Source: Anaerococcus sp. Marseille-P3625 (GTDB taxonomy: Bacteria; Bacillota; Clostridia; Tissierellales; Peptoniphilaceae). Taken from it: a stretch of DNA of 64,000 nt. Shown here in pieces: positions 36,127-46,164 of this stretch. Location of the stretch: positions 831,262 to 895,261 of the forward strand of contig NZ_OCTP01000011.1 in the NCBI RefSeq assembly GCF_900232825.1, in the 5' to 3' direction. Within the stretch, counting starts at the first letter, position 1, and every line of letters begins with the position of its first letter. The translations under genes and the position numbers were made by a program. Below the pieces are notes generated by a model that made no database searches, was not told the origin of the DNA, and saw only the letters and a program-made list of their open reading frames with translations.

Positions 36127-36362
36127 GTTGAAACTTAGAAAGAAAAAGAGCATGATATACCACATGCCAGTTTCAATATAGTTTTAAATATAAGTAAGTA
36201 AAGAAATTTACTTTGAAGAAATCACTAAACCCAAGTAATTAAGATCATAAAATTACAAAAGCCCTTAACAATACCAGTTAAGAGAAAAATTAGTCAATTG
36301 AAATAAGTTGTTTAACTTAAATTTTGTAAGGAGGATGGTTTTAATGAGATCTTGGGTTTTTT
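36127..36362 (+). ncRNA. Candidate multi-stem structured RNA, class unknown
   Basis: The 36090-36434 spacer holds many inverted repeats in order: TTGAAACT/AGTTTCAA (36128-36135, 36169-36176) enclosing GCATG/CATGC; AAGTAAA/TTTACTT (36196-36213); AAACCCAAG/CTTGGGTTT (36227-36235, 36351-36359), which ends in a T run like a terminator; inside it TTACAAAA/TTTTGTAA (36253-36260, 36322-36329) closing two hairpins, CTTAAC/GTTAAG and TAAGTT/AACTTA. A GTAAGGAGG site followed by an 8-codon ORF (MRSWVFYL, ATG 36344) overlaps the last stem. It could be a free small RNA or a leader of the downstream lipoprotein. No known class was recognised. Confidence 0.5.
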
Positions 36363-36434
36363 ATTTGTAAATTTCTTAGTTGGTAGAATTTATTTTTTAA
36401 TTATATTAGATTATAATTTTATAAGGGATTTATC

Positions 36435-36830
36435 ATGAAAAGATTTTTTACTTTGCTTATTTGTCTTGTATTTCTTGGAGGTTGCTTTTCTAAAAATTCA
36501 AAAGAAGATGATTCATTGAATATAAACCCAGAACTAATAGAAAAGATTACAATTTCAACTCAAATGACAGATCCAAAAGAAGATCTTGTTATTAAAAATG
36601 AAAATTTTGAGAACTTGATAAATAAATTAAATTCCTATTCCATAAAAGAAATAAAAGATGAAAATGAAAAAGGCTGGCAATATTTATTCAAACTAGAAGA
36701 AAAGGGAGGAGGGATTATCCTCATATCTTTCATGGACGATAAAGTTTATGTAAATGAAAAAGCCTATCAAGTAGATGGTTATGACAAGGACGACTTCTTA
36801 TACTTATTTGACAAGTCTTCAAATAAGTAG
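36435..36830 (+). CDS. Small lipoprotein of unknown function
   Basis: 131 residues. A type II signal peptide ends at LGGCFS. The mature part is charged and beta-rich, with KGWQYLFKLEEKGGGIILISFMDDKVYVNEKAYQ near the end. No family recognised. It lies 30 bases before the M20 amidase and behind the RNA candidate. Confidence 0.75.
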   Translation: MKRFFTLLICLVFLGGCFSKNSKEDDSLNINPELIEKITISTQMTDPKEDLVIKNENFENLINKLNSYSIKEIKDENEKGWQYLFKLEEKGGGIILISFMDDKVYVNEKAYQVDGYDKDDFLYLFDKSSNK

Positions 36831-36860
36831 TTTAAGAATAAAAAATATAACGGAGAGTAC

Positions 36861-38087
36861 ATGGTCAATATAAAAAGAGTAGAAAAAAATTTGAAAGATT
36901 TTGAGAAGTTTTCGGCGACACCTGGCAATGGTTGCTCTAGGCTTGCTTTTTCTAAAGAAATCAAAGATGCAGGTTATAAGCTAGTAGAGCTTATGGAAGA
37001 TGCAAACTTGACAGTTACAAAAGATCTTTGCGGAAATATTTTCGGAATTAGAAAAGGAAAAGATTCTAGCAAAGCTGCCATAGTTTGCGGTTCACACTAT
37101 GATTCAGTCTATAATGGTGGAAATTTTGACGGAATAGCTGGGGTTATGTCAGCAATTGAAATTGCAAAAACTCTTGATGAAAATAATATAACTTTAGAAA
37201 GAGATTATATTGTAATAGCTTTCATGGATGAAGAAGGAACAAGATTTGGCAATGGTTATTTTGGCTCAAGGGCGATAATGGGCGAAGTTAGCCAAGATGA
37301 AATAAATAATTTTAAAGACAAATCTGGCATGACTTTAAGAGAAGCTATGGAAAATTATGGCTTAGATCCAGATAATATCAAAGATGCTAGATGGGATGAT
37401 AAAAAAATTGGCTACTTCCTAGAACTTCACATAGAGCAAGGTCCAGTCCTTGATCAAAAAAAGATTGAACTAGGAATAGTTAATGGCATATTCGGCATGC
37501 AAAGATATATGATAAAAGTAAAAGGCCGTGCAGATCATGCTGGAACTACACCAATGAACATGAGAAAAGACCCTATGGATATTGCAACAAAAGTTATAGC
37601 AAAAGTTGCTGATTTTGCAAAAGAAACTGGAGAAGATACAGTTGCAACAACAGGTTTTATAAGCGCTAAGCCAGGCGGCATGAACATAGTAGCATCTGAA
37701 GTAGAATTTTCTCTTGATATTAGATCGATAGATAATGACGTTGTAAGCGAAGTCTACTCAAAAGTTACAAAGCTTTTAGATGAACTTACCAGCAAAGTAG
37801 GAGCTACTTACGAATCAAGGCAAACAATGGATGTAAAAGCTGCCATGATGGATGAAAAATTAATGGATATGATGGAAAATATCGCCGAAAAGAAAAACTA
37901 CTCCTATTATGTATTACCATCAGGAGCAGGCCATGACACAATGATAATTGCAAAATATCATCCAACAGCAATGATATTTGTACCAAGCATCAACGGCAGA
38001 AGCCATAGCCCAGAAGAATTTACACCTTACAATTACTTTGAAAAAGCAATAGATGTATTGTATGAATTGGTAATTAGCTTAGATTAA
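36861..38087 (+). CDS. M20 hydantoinase/carbamoylase family amidase (AllC/AmaB-like)
   Basis: 408 residues. Metal-binding residues of the family are visible: His and Asp in GSHYDSV, Asp in GNFDGIAGV, paired Glu in DEEGTRF, His in ELHIEQGPVLD, and a late His in PSGAGHDTM. The dimerisation domain contains DHAGTTPM. Members hydrolyse N-carbamoyl-L-amino acids, allantoate or ureidoglycolate; no purine genes are nearby, so the substrate is open. GGAGAG precedes ATG 36861. Confidence 0.9.
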   Translation: MVNIKRVEKNLKDFEKFSATPGNGCSRLAFSKEIKDAGYKLVELMEDANLTVTKDLCGNIFGIRKGKDSSKAAIVCGSHYDSVYNGGNFDGIAGVMSAIEIAKTLDENNITLERDYIVIAFMDEEGTRFGNGYFGSRAIMGEVSQDEINNFKDKSGMTLREAMENYGLDPDNIKDARWDDKKIGYFLELHIEQGPVLDQKKIELGIVNGIFGMQRYMIKVKGRADHAGTTPMNMRKDPMDIATKVIAKVADFAKETGEDTVATTGFISAKPGGMNIVASEVEFSLDIRSIDNDVVSEVYSKVTKLLDELTSKVGATYESRQTMDVKAAMMDEKLMDMMENIAEKKNYSYYVLPSGAGHDTMIIAKYHPTAMIFVPSINGRSHSPEEFTPYNYFEKAIDVLYELVISLD

Positions 38088-38119
38088 AATAAGCTATTTT
38101 CATACAAACAATCTAACTA

Positions 38120-38150
38120 AAAAAGGTCTAGAAAAATCTAGGCCTTTTAA
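38120..38150. terminator. Bidirectional terminator
   Basis: AAAAGGTCTAG pairs with CTAGGCCTTTT (one G-U) between convergent genes, with A and T runs outside. Confidence 0.88.
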
Positions 38151-38162
38151 AAATTTATGGCA

Positions 38163-38426
38163 TTAATCATTTAATTGCTCAACTTTATTTTCTTCCTTGA
38201 CATATTCTGGGATCATTTTATTTGCCATTGTAAATAAAACCGCCATTACTATTGCATCGTCAAACCAGCCTAGAAATGGAACTAAATCATTAATCACATC
38301 TGCTGGCAATATTGCATATAAAATTGCAAGAATTACTGCGATTTTTGCTCCCTTTGGAGTATCCTTACTTTTTAAGGCTCTAAAAAAAGTTGGAATTGCT
38401 GTTCTAATTTTATTAAGTTTATTCAT
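38163..38426 (-). CDS. YkvA/DUF1232 family membrane protein
   Basis: 87 residues. The DUF1232 motif is ILYAILPADVINDLVPFLGWFDDAIVM, spanning a helix pair; an N-terminal basic helix and a charged tail flank it. AGGAG lies upstream on the minus strand. Function of the family is unknown. Confidence 0.85.
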   Translation of the reverse strand: MNKLNKIRTAIPTFFRALKSKDTPKGAKIAVILAILYAILPADVINDLVPFLGWFDDAIVMAVLFTMANKMIPEYVKEENKVEQLND

Positions 38427-38566
38427 AAAAACTCCTTTCTTAAAATGAGTTTAAATTTTATTTATTTACAATATCATTATACTTTAATTTTATGAAAATC
38501 AAGTTTAATTATAATAAACTTATAAAATTTATTTTACTGTGCTATAATATTTATAAGGAGATTATT

Positions 38567-39571
38567 ATGGGATTTAGATTTAGAAAAAGTATCAATCTTG
38601 GCAAGGGCTTTAGGATAAATTTGAGCAAATCAGGCCCTGGTTTTTCTTGGGGAGGCACAGGCTTTAGACTAACGAGAACTGCTAAGGGAAATATTCGTGG
38701 AACAGCTTATATACCAGGAACAGGAATTGGCTATCAGAAAGAGTTTTCAAACCCTTTTGCTAAGAAAACGGCCCAAAAGGCCACAAGTTCAAGAGCCAAA
38801 AAAGATATAGCGGAAAATGAAAATATCAAAAGCTTTCAAAATGATTTGAAAAATATCAAAGCTTCCGATATGGGTGATGTTTTACAAGCTAGCAAAAAAA
38901 ATCAAACAAATAATATTATAAGCATTATTTTGATTTTGGCTGGTCTTGGCCTTGGCTTTATCAATCCGATTTTATTTTTAATAGCTCTTTGTGGTGTGGT
39001 TTTTTTCCTTTACAATAGAAATAATCAAACAATTAGGATAGACTACGAAATGAGCGAAGATGCCAAAGAGGAGCTTGATAGCACAAATAAGTTTCTTGAA
39101 GGAATTATGGAATCTGACGAAGTTTTTTTGGTAAATGAAAGCGTTGATTTAGATGAAGAAAATCAAGCCGATATGAAAATTATCGATAGAACGCCTCTAA
39201 CTTTTAGAGAAGGCAATGATGAAATTCAAACAAATGTCAAAACTTATACCCTAGAAGGAGCAAATAAGAAGATAATATTTTTGCCGGATTCAATTTTTAT
39301 TAAAGATCCAAGTGGCAAAACCGCCCTAAGTCTAAAAGAAGTTGAGCTAAATTTGGGTAAAATGACTTTTTTAGAAGAAGGAAATGTGGCCGCTGATGCA
39401 ACAGTTATCGGCAAAACCTATGAACACCTAAACAAAGATGGGAGCTTGGATAAAAGATACAAAGACAATCCTGAATTAACTTTGGTCGAATATGGGGTAC
39501 TTTCAATCTTTAACCAAGAAGGCTTAAATTTATTCATAGTATTTTCTGATACAGTTTTAGATGGCAAGTAA
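38567..39571 (+). CDS. DUF4236 protein with two membrane helices
   Basis: 334 residues from ATG 38567, with AAGGAG upstream; reading from 38492 adds an unlikely leader. The N-terminal DUF4236 domain (MGFRFRKSINLGKGFRINLS...GYQKEF) is a glycine/arginine-rich beta module. Two helices follow (about 115-150, IISIILILAGLGLGFINPIL), then a soluble C-terminal domain of unknown type. Confidence 0.82.
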   Translation: MGFRFRKSINLGKGFRINLSKSGPGFSWGGTGFRLTRTAKGNIRGTAYIPGTGIGYQKEFSNPFAKKTAQKATSSRAKKDIAENENIKSFQNDLKNIKASDMGDVLQASKKNQTNNIISIILILAGLGLGFINPILFLIALCGVVFFLYNRNNQTIRIDYEMSEDAKEELDSTNKFLEGIMESDEVFLVNESVDLDEENQADMKIIDRTPLTFREGNDEIQTNVKTYTLEGANKKIIFLPDSIFIKDPSGKTALSLKEVELNLGKMTFLEEGNVAADATVIGKTYEHLNKDGSLDKRYKDNPELTLVEYGVLSIFNQEGLNLFIVFSDTVLDGK

Positions 39572-39592
39572 AATTTCATATAAAAAACGAGC

Positions 39593-39646
39593 AAATCTCA
39601 AGATTTTTTCTTATAGTAAAAGAAAATAAAATCTTGGGATTTTTTT
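39593..39646 (+). terminator. Terminator after the DUF4236 gene
   Basis: AATCTCAAGATTTT pairs with AAAATCTTGGGATT (one G-U), then a T run. The remainder of the spacer to 39850 is AT-rich with nothing recognised. Confidence 0.88.
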
Positions 39647-39853
39647 ATTTTATCATAGGGGAATTTGTATATTTATAAAAAATAAAGGCCACAATTTTCA
39701 TAATTATTGAAATTATGATATAATTGCTACTTGATCAGAGCTTATAGACTAAATTTTTGTCAGATTAAATATGGCTATTTGGGATTAATTCTCTTGGCGA
39801 TAATGATTTATAAAAGTTTTAAGAGAAAAGAGATAGAAAAATATTAAATTACT

Positions 39854-39881
39854 TTGATAAAAATTAAATTTATGATATATT
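39854..39881 (+). promoter_or_regulatory. Promoter of the second peptide transporter
   Basis: TTGATA, 16-base spacer, TATATT; AAGGAGG and ATG 39911 follow. Confidence 0.55.
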
Positions 39882-39910
39882 ATTTTAGTAGATTTATTTA
39901 AGGAGGAAAC

Positions 39911-41587
39911 ATGAATAAACTTAAATCAATAGCTTTGTTAACTGCATTAACTCTTGTTTTTGCTGGGTGTGGCAAAAATGAAGATGCAAAAAATACTGAT
40001 CAAGCTACAGAAACTAAGCAAACAGAAGCAGTAGAAAATAAAGATGATAATAAAGAAGCTGCTAACAATGAAGAAAAAAATGATGAATCTTCAAAAGAGG
40101 ATGATCAAGGTCAAGCAAAAGAAGGTGGACTTTTTGTCCTAGGAATTGGATCTGACCCATCTATAGTAAATCCTTTATACGCTAACGATAGGGTTTCACT
40201 AACATTAACCCACATTCTATATGATAATGTTTATAATGTAAAAAAAGGCGAAATTATTTATGATGGTCTAGCAGAATCAATCACACCATCAGATGATAAC
40301 TTAACTTACACACTAAAATTAAAAGAAAATCTAAAATGGCACGATGGAGAAGCTATAACAGCTGACGATTTAATCTATACTTACGATGTAGTATTAGATG
40401 AAAAACAACAAACAAAAGGTCATTCTGATCTTATGAATAATGATAAGCCAATAGCTTATAAAAAATTAGATGACTTGACAGTTGAGTTTAAATTAGAAAA
40501 ACCAGATGCAACATTTATCCAAGGGTTAGCAGGAATCGTACCAGTTCCAAAACATATATTTGAAGGCGAAGCTGACCTTGCAAAAAGCGAAAAGAACAAA
40601 AATCCTATAGGAAGTGGTTCTTTCAAATTCAAAGAACACAAAACTGGTGAATTATATCAAGTTGAAAGATTTGATGATTATCATGGAGATGTAGCAAAAC
40701 TAGATGGCATAGCTTTTAAGGTTATTCCAGATGCTAATGCACAAAACTTAGCATTAGAAAATGGTGAAATCTCTGCATCTTATGTAAAATCACAAAATGT
40801 TGACAAATTTAAAGGCAATGATAAGTTTGATTTGTACACATTCTCAGAAGGAATGGTAGATACAATATTCTTCAAGGTTTCAAATCCAAAAATGCAAGAT
40901 AAAAACTTTAGAAAAGCAATTTCTTATGCAATTGATAAGAACAAACTAATCCAAGGAGCTTATAACGGAGAAGAATATGCAACACCAGCTTATTCACCAT
41001 TCTCACTTGAAACACAATTTGTAACAGATGATGTAGAAAAATATGATTATAATGTAGAAAAAGCTAAAGAATTAGTAAAAGATGTTAAAAAAGAAGATCT
41101 AAATCTAAGATTAATGTATACATCAGGAAGCCCAGCTACTGAAAAAGAAGCTTTACTAATCCAAGAAATGCTAAAAGAAATTGGAGTAAATCTAGAACTT
41201 CTACCAATGGAAAGAGCAACATTTATTGAAAAATTACTAGATCCTAAAAACCAAGATTTTGAAATGGCTATAAATGGATATGTAATGGGAGATAACCCAG
41301 ATAGCTATGGATATCTATTTAAAACTGGAAGTGCAGAAAACTTCAGTGGTTATTCAAATGAAGAAATAGATAAACTATTTGCTGAAGGAAAAACTGAGAT
41401 GGATGAAGCTAAGAGAAGTGAGATTTATAAGAAAATCCAACAAATCTTAGTAGATGATGCTGTTCAATATTCATTAGTAAACACCAAATCAATAATTGCT
41501 GCAAACAGCGAATTTGGAAATATAGAAGAAGCAACTCCAGCTCCAATCTATATGCTACAATACTATAACAAAATTACAAAAAAGTAG
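39911..41587 (+). CDS. Peptide ABC transporter substrate-binding lipoprotein (App/Dpp type)
   Basis: 558 residues, a normal size for family 5. Lipobox FAGCGK is followed by an acidic, Asn-rich tether of about 50 residues. Family motifs: YDGLAESITPSDDN, LKENLKWHDGEAITADD and DKNFRKAISYAIDKNKLI. It delivers di- or oligopeptides to the permeases just downstream. An attenuator hairpin separates it from the permease genes. Confidence 0.92.
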   Translation: MNKLKSIALLTALTLVFAGCGKNEDAKNTDQATETKQTEAVENKDDNKEAANNEEKNDESSKEDDQGQAKEGGLFVLGIGSDPSIVNPLYANDRVSLTLTHILYDNVYNVKKGEIIYDGLAESITPSDDNLTYTLKLKENLKWHDGEAITADDLIYTYDVVLDEKQQTKGHSDLMNNDKPIAYKKLDDLTVEFKLEKPDATFIQGLAGIVPVPKHIFEGEADLAKSEKNKNPIGSGSFKFKEHKTGELYQVERFDDYHGDVAKLDGIAFKVIPDANAQNLALENGEISASYVKSQNVDKFKGNDKFDLYTFSEGMVDTIFFKVSNPKMQDKNFRKAISYAIDKNKLIQGAYNGEEYATPAYSPFSLETQFVTDDVEKYDYNVEKAKELVKDVKKEDLNLRLMYTSGSPATEKEALLIQEMLKEIGVNLELLPMERATFIEKLLDPKNQDFEMAINGYVMGDNPDSYGYLFKTGSAENFSGYSNEEIDKLFAEGKTEMDEAKRSEIYKKIQQILVDDAVQYSLVNTKSIIAANSEFGNIEEATPAPIYMLQYYNKITKK

Positions 41588-41616
41588 ACAGTGACAATTA
41601 AAGAAGATTTAAAGTA

Positions 41617-41647
41617 AGTAGGTGACATATGTTGCCTACTACTTTTT
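41617..41647 (+). terminator. Attenuator hairpin after the binding-protein gene
   Basis: AGTAGG pairs with CCTACT around a loop containing CATATG; five T follow. It probably limits expression of the permease genes relative to the binding protein. Confidence 0.65.
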
Positions 41648-41660
41648 ATAGGAGAAAAAA

Positions 41661-42611
41661 ATGGTAAAAATGATATTAAAAAGATTAGCACAAAGCATAC
41701 CGATGATAATAACAATATCAATTGTATCTTTTTTGCTAATTAGGGTTGCTCCTGGAGATCCTGTAAGGGCCTTGGTTACTCCCGAATCGTCCTTTGAAGA
41801 TATAGAAAGAATAAGAGAGGCCATGGGTTTAAATGATAATTACTTGGTTCAATATGCGAGATGGGCCAAGGCAGTTTTACAAGGCGATTTCGGGTATTCA
41901 TTTTCAAATCACAGACCGGTTCTAGAGCAAATAGTTGAAAGATTGCCACAAACTTTAGGTTTGATGGTTTCAGCCTTGATAATTTCTTTAGTAATCGGAA
42001 CAATAATAGGAATTATTTCTGCTATGAATAACGGAGGAATTTTTGACAAAATCTTTACTTTCTTATCATATGTTGGAATTTCTATACCTAGTTTTTGGTT
42101 TGCTATGATTTTGATTCATATTTTATCACTAAAATTAGGATGGCTGCCTTCAATTGGTATGAGAACTTTGGGAGTTGATACAACGGCTGATTTGATAAAG
42201 CATTCAATAATGCCTGTCTTAACCTTATCTATTTCTGATACTGCAACTATTTCAAGATATGTTAGAGCTAGAGTTGTAAGCGAACTAAAAGAGGATTATG
42301 TAATGACGGAAAGAGCTCAAGGCTTTTCAAAAACAGATTTATTTTTCAAAAGTATCTTAAAAAACTCTCTTTTACCAATAATTACAATCTTAGGAATGGG
42401 ACTACCTAGACTTATATCAGGTGCTTTTATAACAGAAAGTATATTTGGTTGGCCAGGACTTGGACAACTTGGAATGAATGCGATATTTAAGTATGACTAT
42501 CCGCTAATAATGGCTACAACAATGTTTGCATCCTTATTATTAATATTTGGAAATCTTTTAAGCGATATTTTATATATGATAGTAGATCCTAGAATAAAAG
42601 AGGCACAATGA
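41661..42611 (+). CDS. Peptide ABC permease (AppB/DppB type)
   Basis: 316 residues, six membrane segments, OppB-like start (MILKRLAQSIPMIITISIVS) and EAA loop (DYVMTERAQGFSKTDLFFKS). AGGAG precedes ATG 41661. Its stop overlaps the next start (ATGA). Confidence 0.93.
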   Translation: MVKMILKRLAQSIPMIITISIVSFLLIRVAPGDPVRALVTPESSFEDIERIREAMGLNDNYLVQYARWAKAVLQGDFGYSFSNHRPVLEQIVERLPQTLGLMVSALIISLVIGTIIGIISAMNNGGIFDKIFTFLSYVGISIPSFWFAMILIHILSLKLGWLPSIGMRTLGVDTTADLIKHSIMPVLTLSISDTATISRYVRARVVSELKEDYVMTERAQGFSKTDLFFKSILKNSLLPIITILGMGLPRLISGAFITESIFGWPGLGQLGMNAIFKYDYPLIMATTMFASLLLIFGNLLSDILYMIVDPRIKEAQ

Positions 42612-43423
42612 TGAAGAACTTAAAAAATAAATTCAAATATAGCCCGCTTTCCTTTAAATTTTCAGTTATTGCAATAATAATTTTAATATTAGCGGCGGCT
42701 CTTGCTGATTTTTATCCACAAAATGGAATTGATACTGATATTCTTAATTCCCTACAAAAGCCATCAAGTGCCCATTTGTTTGGAACAGATGATTTGGGAC
42801 GTGATTATTTTGCCAGAGCCTTACATGGAGCTCGTGCGTCCTTGTCTGTTGGAATAATATCTGTAATAGTTTCAACCATAATAGGTAGCATTGTAGGTAT
42901 CACAAGCGGATATTTCGGCGGTAAAGTTGATGCAATCATTATGAGGATAGTCGATGTTTTGATGAGTGTTCCATCATTTTTCTTAATTTTAATCCTAAAT
43001 GCAGTTTTAAAACCAGGTATACAAAATATTATTATAATAATCGGTTTATTTAACTGGATGGGCATTGCAAGACTTATGAGAGCAGAAACTTTATCAATTA
43101 AGCAAAGAGAATATGTTTCTTATGCAAAAATGATTGGAATAAGCGATAAAAAAATTATGTTAAAGCATATTTTTAGAAATGTTTTGCCAACCTTATCCGT
43201 TGCAGTTTCAATAAATGTTGCAGGGGCGATACTCACTGAATCTTCACTAAGCTTTTTGGGTCTTGGAGTAAGACAACCTGCATCTTCTTGGGGTTCAATG
43301 CTAAAAGATGCTCAACAATATTTAGGAGATTATTCTTACCTTGCATTCTTTCCGGGTCTATTAATATTAATAACAGTCCTTAGCTTTAACGTTATAGGTG
43401 ATTATCTAAGGGAGGAATACTAA
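42608..43423 (+). CDS. Peptide ABC permease (AppC/DppC type)
   Basis: 271 residues: ordinary OppC architecture with a short external loop before FGTDDLGRDYFARAL, in contrast to the propeller-bearing OppC at 30083-32047. EAA loop is QREYVSYAKMIGISDKK. An alternative ATG lies 3 bases later. Stop overlaps the next start (TAATG). Confidence 0.93.
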   Translation: MMKNLKNKFKYSPLSFKFSVIAIIILILAAALADFYPQNGIDTDILNSLQKPSSAHLFGTDDLGRDYFARALHGARASLSVGIISVIVSTIIGSIVGITSGYFGGKVDAIIMRIVDVLMSVPSFFLILILNAVLKPGIQNIIIIIGLFNWMGIARLMRAETLSIKQREYVSYAKMIGISDKKIMLKHIFRNVLPTLSVAVSINVAGAILTESSLSFLGLGVRQPASSWGSMLKDAQQYLGDYSYLAFFPGLLILITVLSFNVIGDYLREEY

Positions 43424-44379
43424 TGGAAATATTATTGGAAGTAAAAAACTTAAATGTAAGATTTGAAAATAAAGGTATAAAGACCTATGCTGTAAATGGT
43501 GTTTCATTTGACGTTTTTGAAGATGAGAGCTTAGGGATAGTTGGAGAATCAGGTTCAGGCAAATCCGTTAGTGCGAAATCCATCTTAAGATTATTAGATA
43601 AAAGCTCCAAAACAAGTGGAGAAATTTTGTTTAAAGGAGAAGATATTTTTTCTATGGCAGAAAAGAATTTAAGAGATATACGAGGAAATGAAATATCTAT
43701 GATATTTCAAGATCCAATGACTTCTTTAAATCCTTTATTCAAGATAGGAACACAAATGAAGAGATTAATCAAAAGGCACAGAAAAGATTTATCTGATAAA
43801 GAAATCTATGATAAATCAATTAATTATCTAGATTTGGTAGGGATTCCAGATGCAGAAAATAGAATGAATTCTTATCCTCACGAATTTTCTGGAGGTATGC
43901 GCCAAAGAGTTATGATTGCAATGAGCCTTTGTCTTAACCCGAAATTAATAATAGCAGATGAGCCGACAACAGCTCTTGATGTTACTATTCAAGCTCAAGT
44001 TCTAAATCTTTTAAACGAAATTCGCCACGATAACCAAAATTCAATTATGATGATTACTCATGATTTAGGTGTTGTGGCAAATACTTGCGATAGAATGCTT
44101 GTAATGTATGGGGGTAGAATAATGGAAATGGGTAAAGTCGATGAAGTTTTTCAAGATCCTAAGCATCCTTATACTAGAGGTCTTTTAAATTCTTTGCCAA
44201 TCATAGGTAATAATCAAAGGCTTATTCCTATTAAGGGAAATCCTCCTGTAATTCACGAAAAATTGGAATCTTGTCCCTTCTTCGACAGATGTCCAGATAG
44301 AAAAAAAGAATGTGATAAAATAAATCCAAAAGAAAAACTTTTCGATAATGGTCATAAAGTTTATTGTCACTTGTACTAG
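43423..44379 (+). CDS. Peptide ABC ATPase (AppD/DppD type)
   Basis: 318 residues. Walker [11 protein letters not shown]-loop [10 protein letters not shown], signature FSGGMRQRV, Walker [12 protein letters not shown]. The C-terminal cysteine set ([19 protein letters not shown]) matches the family's [4Fe-4S] motif. Confidence 0.93.
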   Translation: MEILLEVKNLNVRFENKGIKTYAVNGVSFDVFEDESLGIVGESGSGKSVSAKSILRLLDKSSKTSGEILFKGEDIFSMAEKNLRDIRGNEISMIFQDPMTSLNPLFKIGTQMKRLIKRHRKDLSDKEIYDKSINYLDLVGIPDAENRMNSYPHEFSGGMRQRVMIAMSLCLNPKLIIADEPTTALDVTIQAQVLNLLNEIRHDNQNSIMMITHDLGVVANTCDRMLVMYGGRIMEMGKVDEVFQDPKHPYTRGLLNSLPIIGNNQRLIPIKGNPPVIHEKLESCPFFDRCPDRKKECDKINPKEKLFDNGHKVYCHLY

Positions 44380-44387
44380 GAGTAGAT

Positions 44388-45371
44388 ATGGAAAAATTAT
44401 ATCAAGTTAAAAACTTAAAAAAATATTATCCAATCAAAAAATCCTTGTTTGGAGCAAATAAATACCTAAAAGCAGTGGATGACGTAAGTTTTGACATATA
44501 TAAAGGTGAAACATTTGGTTTGGTTGGAGAATCAGGATCAGGTAAATCAACGATAGGCAAATGTCTAACGAAAATAGAAGAAATTAGTGATGGAGAAATT
44601 TTATATAAGGATAAGTCCATAATAAAATCTGACGATAAAACAATAAAAGATTTTAGAAACAACATTCAAGCAATATTTCAAGATCCCTATTCGTCACTAA
44701 ATCCTACACTAAATATTTTTGAAATAATTGCAGAACCAATCAGAAATCAAGAAAAATTAAAAGAAAATCAAATAAAAGAAAAAGTGGCGAGTCTTATGGA
44801 AAAAGTTGGTATTTCGGCTGATTATATGGAGAAAAAACCTAGAGAGTTTTCTGGAGGTCAGCGCCAAAGAATAAGTATAGCAAGAGCCATATCAACCAAT
44901 CCAGAATTTATTCTATGCGATGAGCCTATATCAGCACTTGATGTATCAATTCAAGCTCAAATTGTAAACCTCCTAGAAGATATACAAAAAGATTTAGGGA
45001 TAACATATTTATTCATCGCCCACGATTTAGCAATGGTGGAGCATATTTCAGACAGGATAGGAGTATTGTATATGGGCCATCTAGTAGAAATTGGAGAAGC
45101 TTATCAAATATATAAAAATCCTAAGCATCCTTATACCATCGGATTATTAAATTCGGTTCTGGATCCTATTCCAAGAAAAGATAAAACGAAATTGCTAAAA
45201 ACCATATCAAGCGATATACCAAGTCCTATTAATTTGCCAAAAGGTTGTGTTTTCCAAACAAGATGTCCTTACAAAACCGACATTTGTTCAAAAGAAGAAC
45301 CAAAATTGAAAGCTTATGAAAAAGATCATAAGCTAGCTTGCTTTAATAGTGATAAGGTTAAGAATTTATAA
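44388..45371 (+). CDS. Peptide ABC ATPase (AppF/DppF type)
   Basis: 327 residues from ATG 44388, with AGGAG upstream; an ORF start at 44364 lies inside the previous gene. Walker [11 protein letters not shown]-loop FQDPYSSLNP, signature FSGGQRQRI, Walker B ILCDEPISALD. It has normal length and lacks the insert seen in the other OppF. Its stop is one base from the stop of the opposite-strand PAP2 gene. Confidence 0.93.
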   Translation: MEKLYQVKNLKKYYPIKKSLFGANKYLKAVDDVSFDIYKGETFGLVGESGSGKSTIGKCLTKIEEISDGEILYKDKSIIKSDDKTIKDFRNNIQAIFQDPYSSLNPTLNIFEIIAEPIRNQEKLKENQIKEKVASLMEKVGISADYMEKKPREFSGGQRQRISIARAISTNPEFILCDEPISALDVSIQAQIVNLLEDIQKDLGITYLFIAHDLAMVEHISDRIGVLYMGHLVEIGEAYQIYKNPKHPYTIGLLNSVLDPIPRKDKTKLLKTISSDIPSPINLPKGCVFQTRCPYKTDICSKEEPKLKAYEKDHKLACFNSDKVKNL

Positions 45372-45372
45372 T

Positions 45373-45969
45373 TTAAACTAAAAAAACACTTAAAACAATA
45401 AAAACCAACAATGTCAGTAAAACGCCACTTATAAGATCAATTATTACATGTTGTTTAGTAAATAAAGTCGACAACATTATTGCAATGGATAAAGATGCGT
45501 AACTAATCCTTAAGATTGTTGGAATTTGAATAGTTTTGATTGCAAATATTAATACGAGGGTAGAAATTGAGCAGTGCATACTTGGCGAACAATTTAGACC
45601 CTTGTAGGAAAATTTGTAGAGGATTTTTAGCATCCAGCCGCATCTTATATTTTCCAAATCCTTTGGCCTTGTGCAAGTTGTTGGATATGCCAAATAAATA
45701 ATTACGCTAATAACAATATCAGTAATCCAACAAATTACATAAAGCTCATAGAGATTTTTAGCCTCCTTAAATAAACTTATAGGAAAAATTGCAATCAAAG
45801 GAAACCACAATACATAAATAAGGGCAAAATAAGGAAGAGTCGGGATTTTTTTATCGATTGGCAAGTCCATATTTTTGGGATTTTTTTGAAAAAATTCACA
45901 GCCAAAATACAAAACAACTTGAAATATTAAAATTATAATTTGTCTAATAATTACATTCTTTAAATTCAT
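45373..45969 (-). CDS. PAP2-superfamily membrane phosphatase
   Basis: 198 residues with five to six membrane helices. Phosphatase motifs: TTCTRP (motif 1, weak), NCSPSMHCS (motif 2, PSMH) and TKQHVIIDLISG (motif 3). Likely acts on a lipid phosphate in the membrane. It is convergent with the peptide-transporter operon with one base between the stops and no separate terminator. Confidence 0.82.
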   Translation of the reverse strand: MNLKNVIIRQIIILIFQVVLYFGCEFFQKNPKNMDLPIDKKIPTLPYFALIYVLWFPLIAIFPISLFKEAKNLYELYVICWITDIVISVIIYLAYPTTCTRPKDLENIRCGWMLKILYKFSYKGLNCSPSMHCSISTLVLIFAIKTIQIPTILRISYASLSIAIMLSTLFTKQHVIIDLISGVLLTLLVFIVLSVFLV

Positions 45970-46164
45970 ATCTTTCTCTTTTCATCAACAATGATAGCTC
46001 AAAAAGAGTAAAACATCAACAGTTTTTAGAAATATTTAATCAAAAAATATAAATTGACTAGTATAAAAAATTTAACTTTATTTAACATAAATGAGATAAT
46101 ATAGTTATAGAGATTTTTAGTAATTATATGAAAAATTTTAAGATCTTAAAACTTAGGAGCTTTA

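Noticed and set aside
36127-36362. tmRNA, SRP RNA, T-box or type III toxin-antitoxin RNA
   Set aside because: None of the diagnostic motifs of these classes is visible, there is no repeat array, and the next gene is a lipoprotein.
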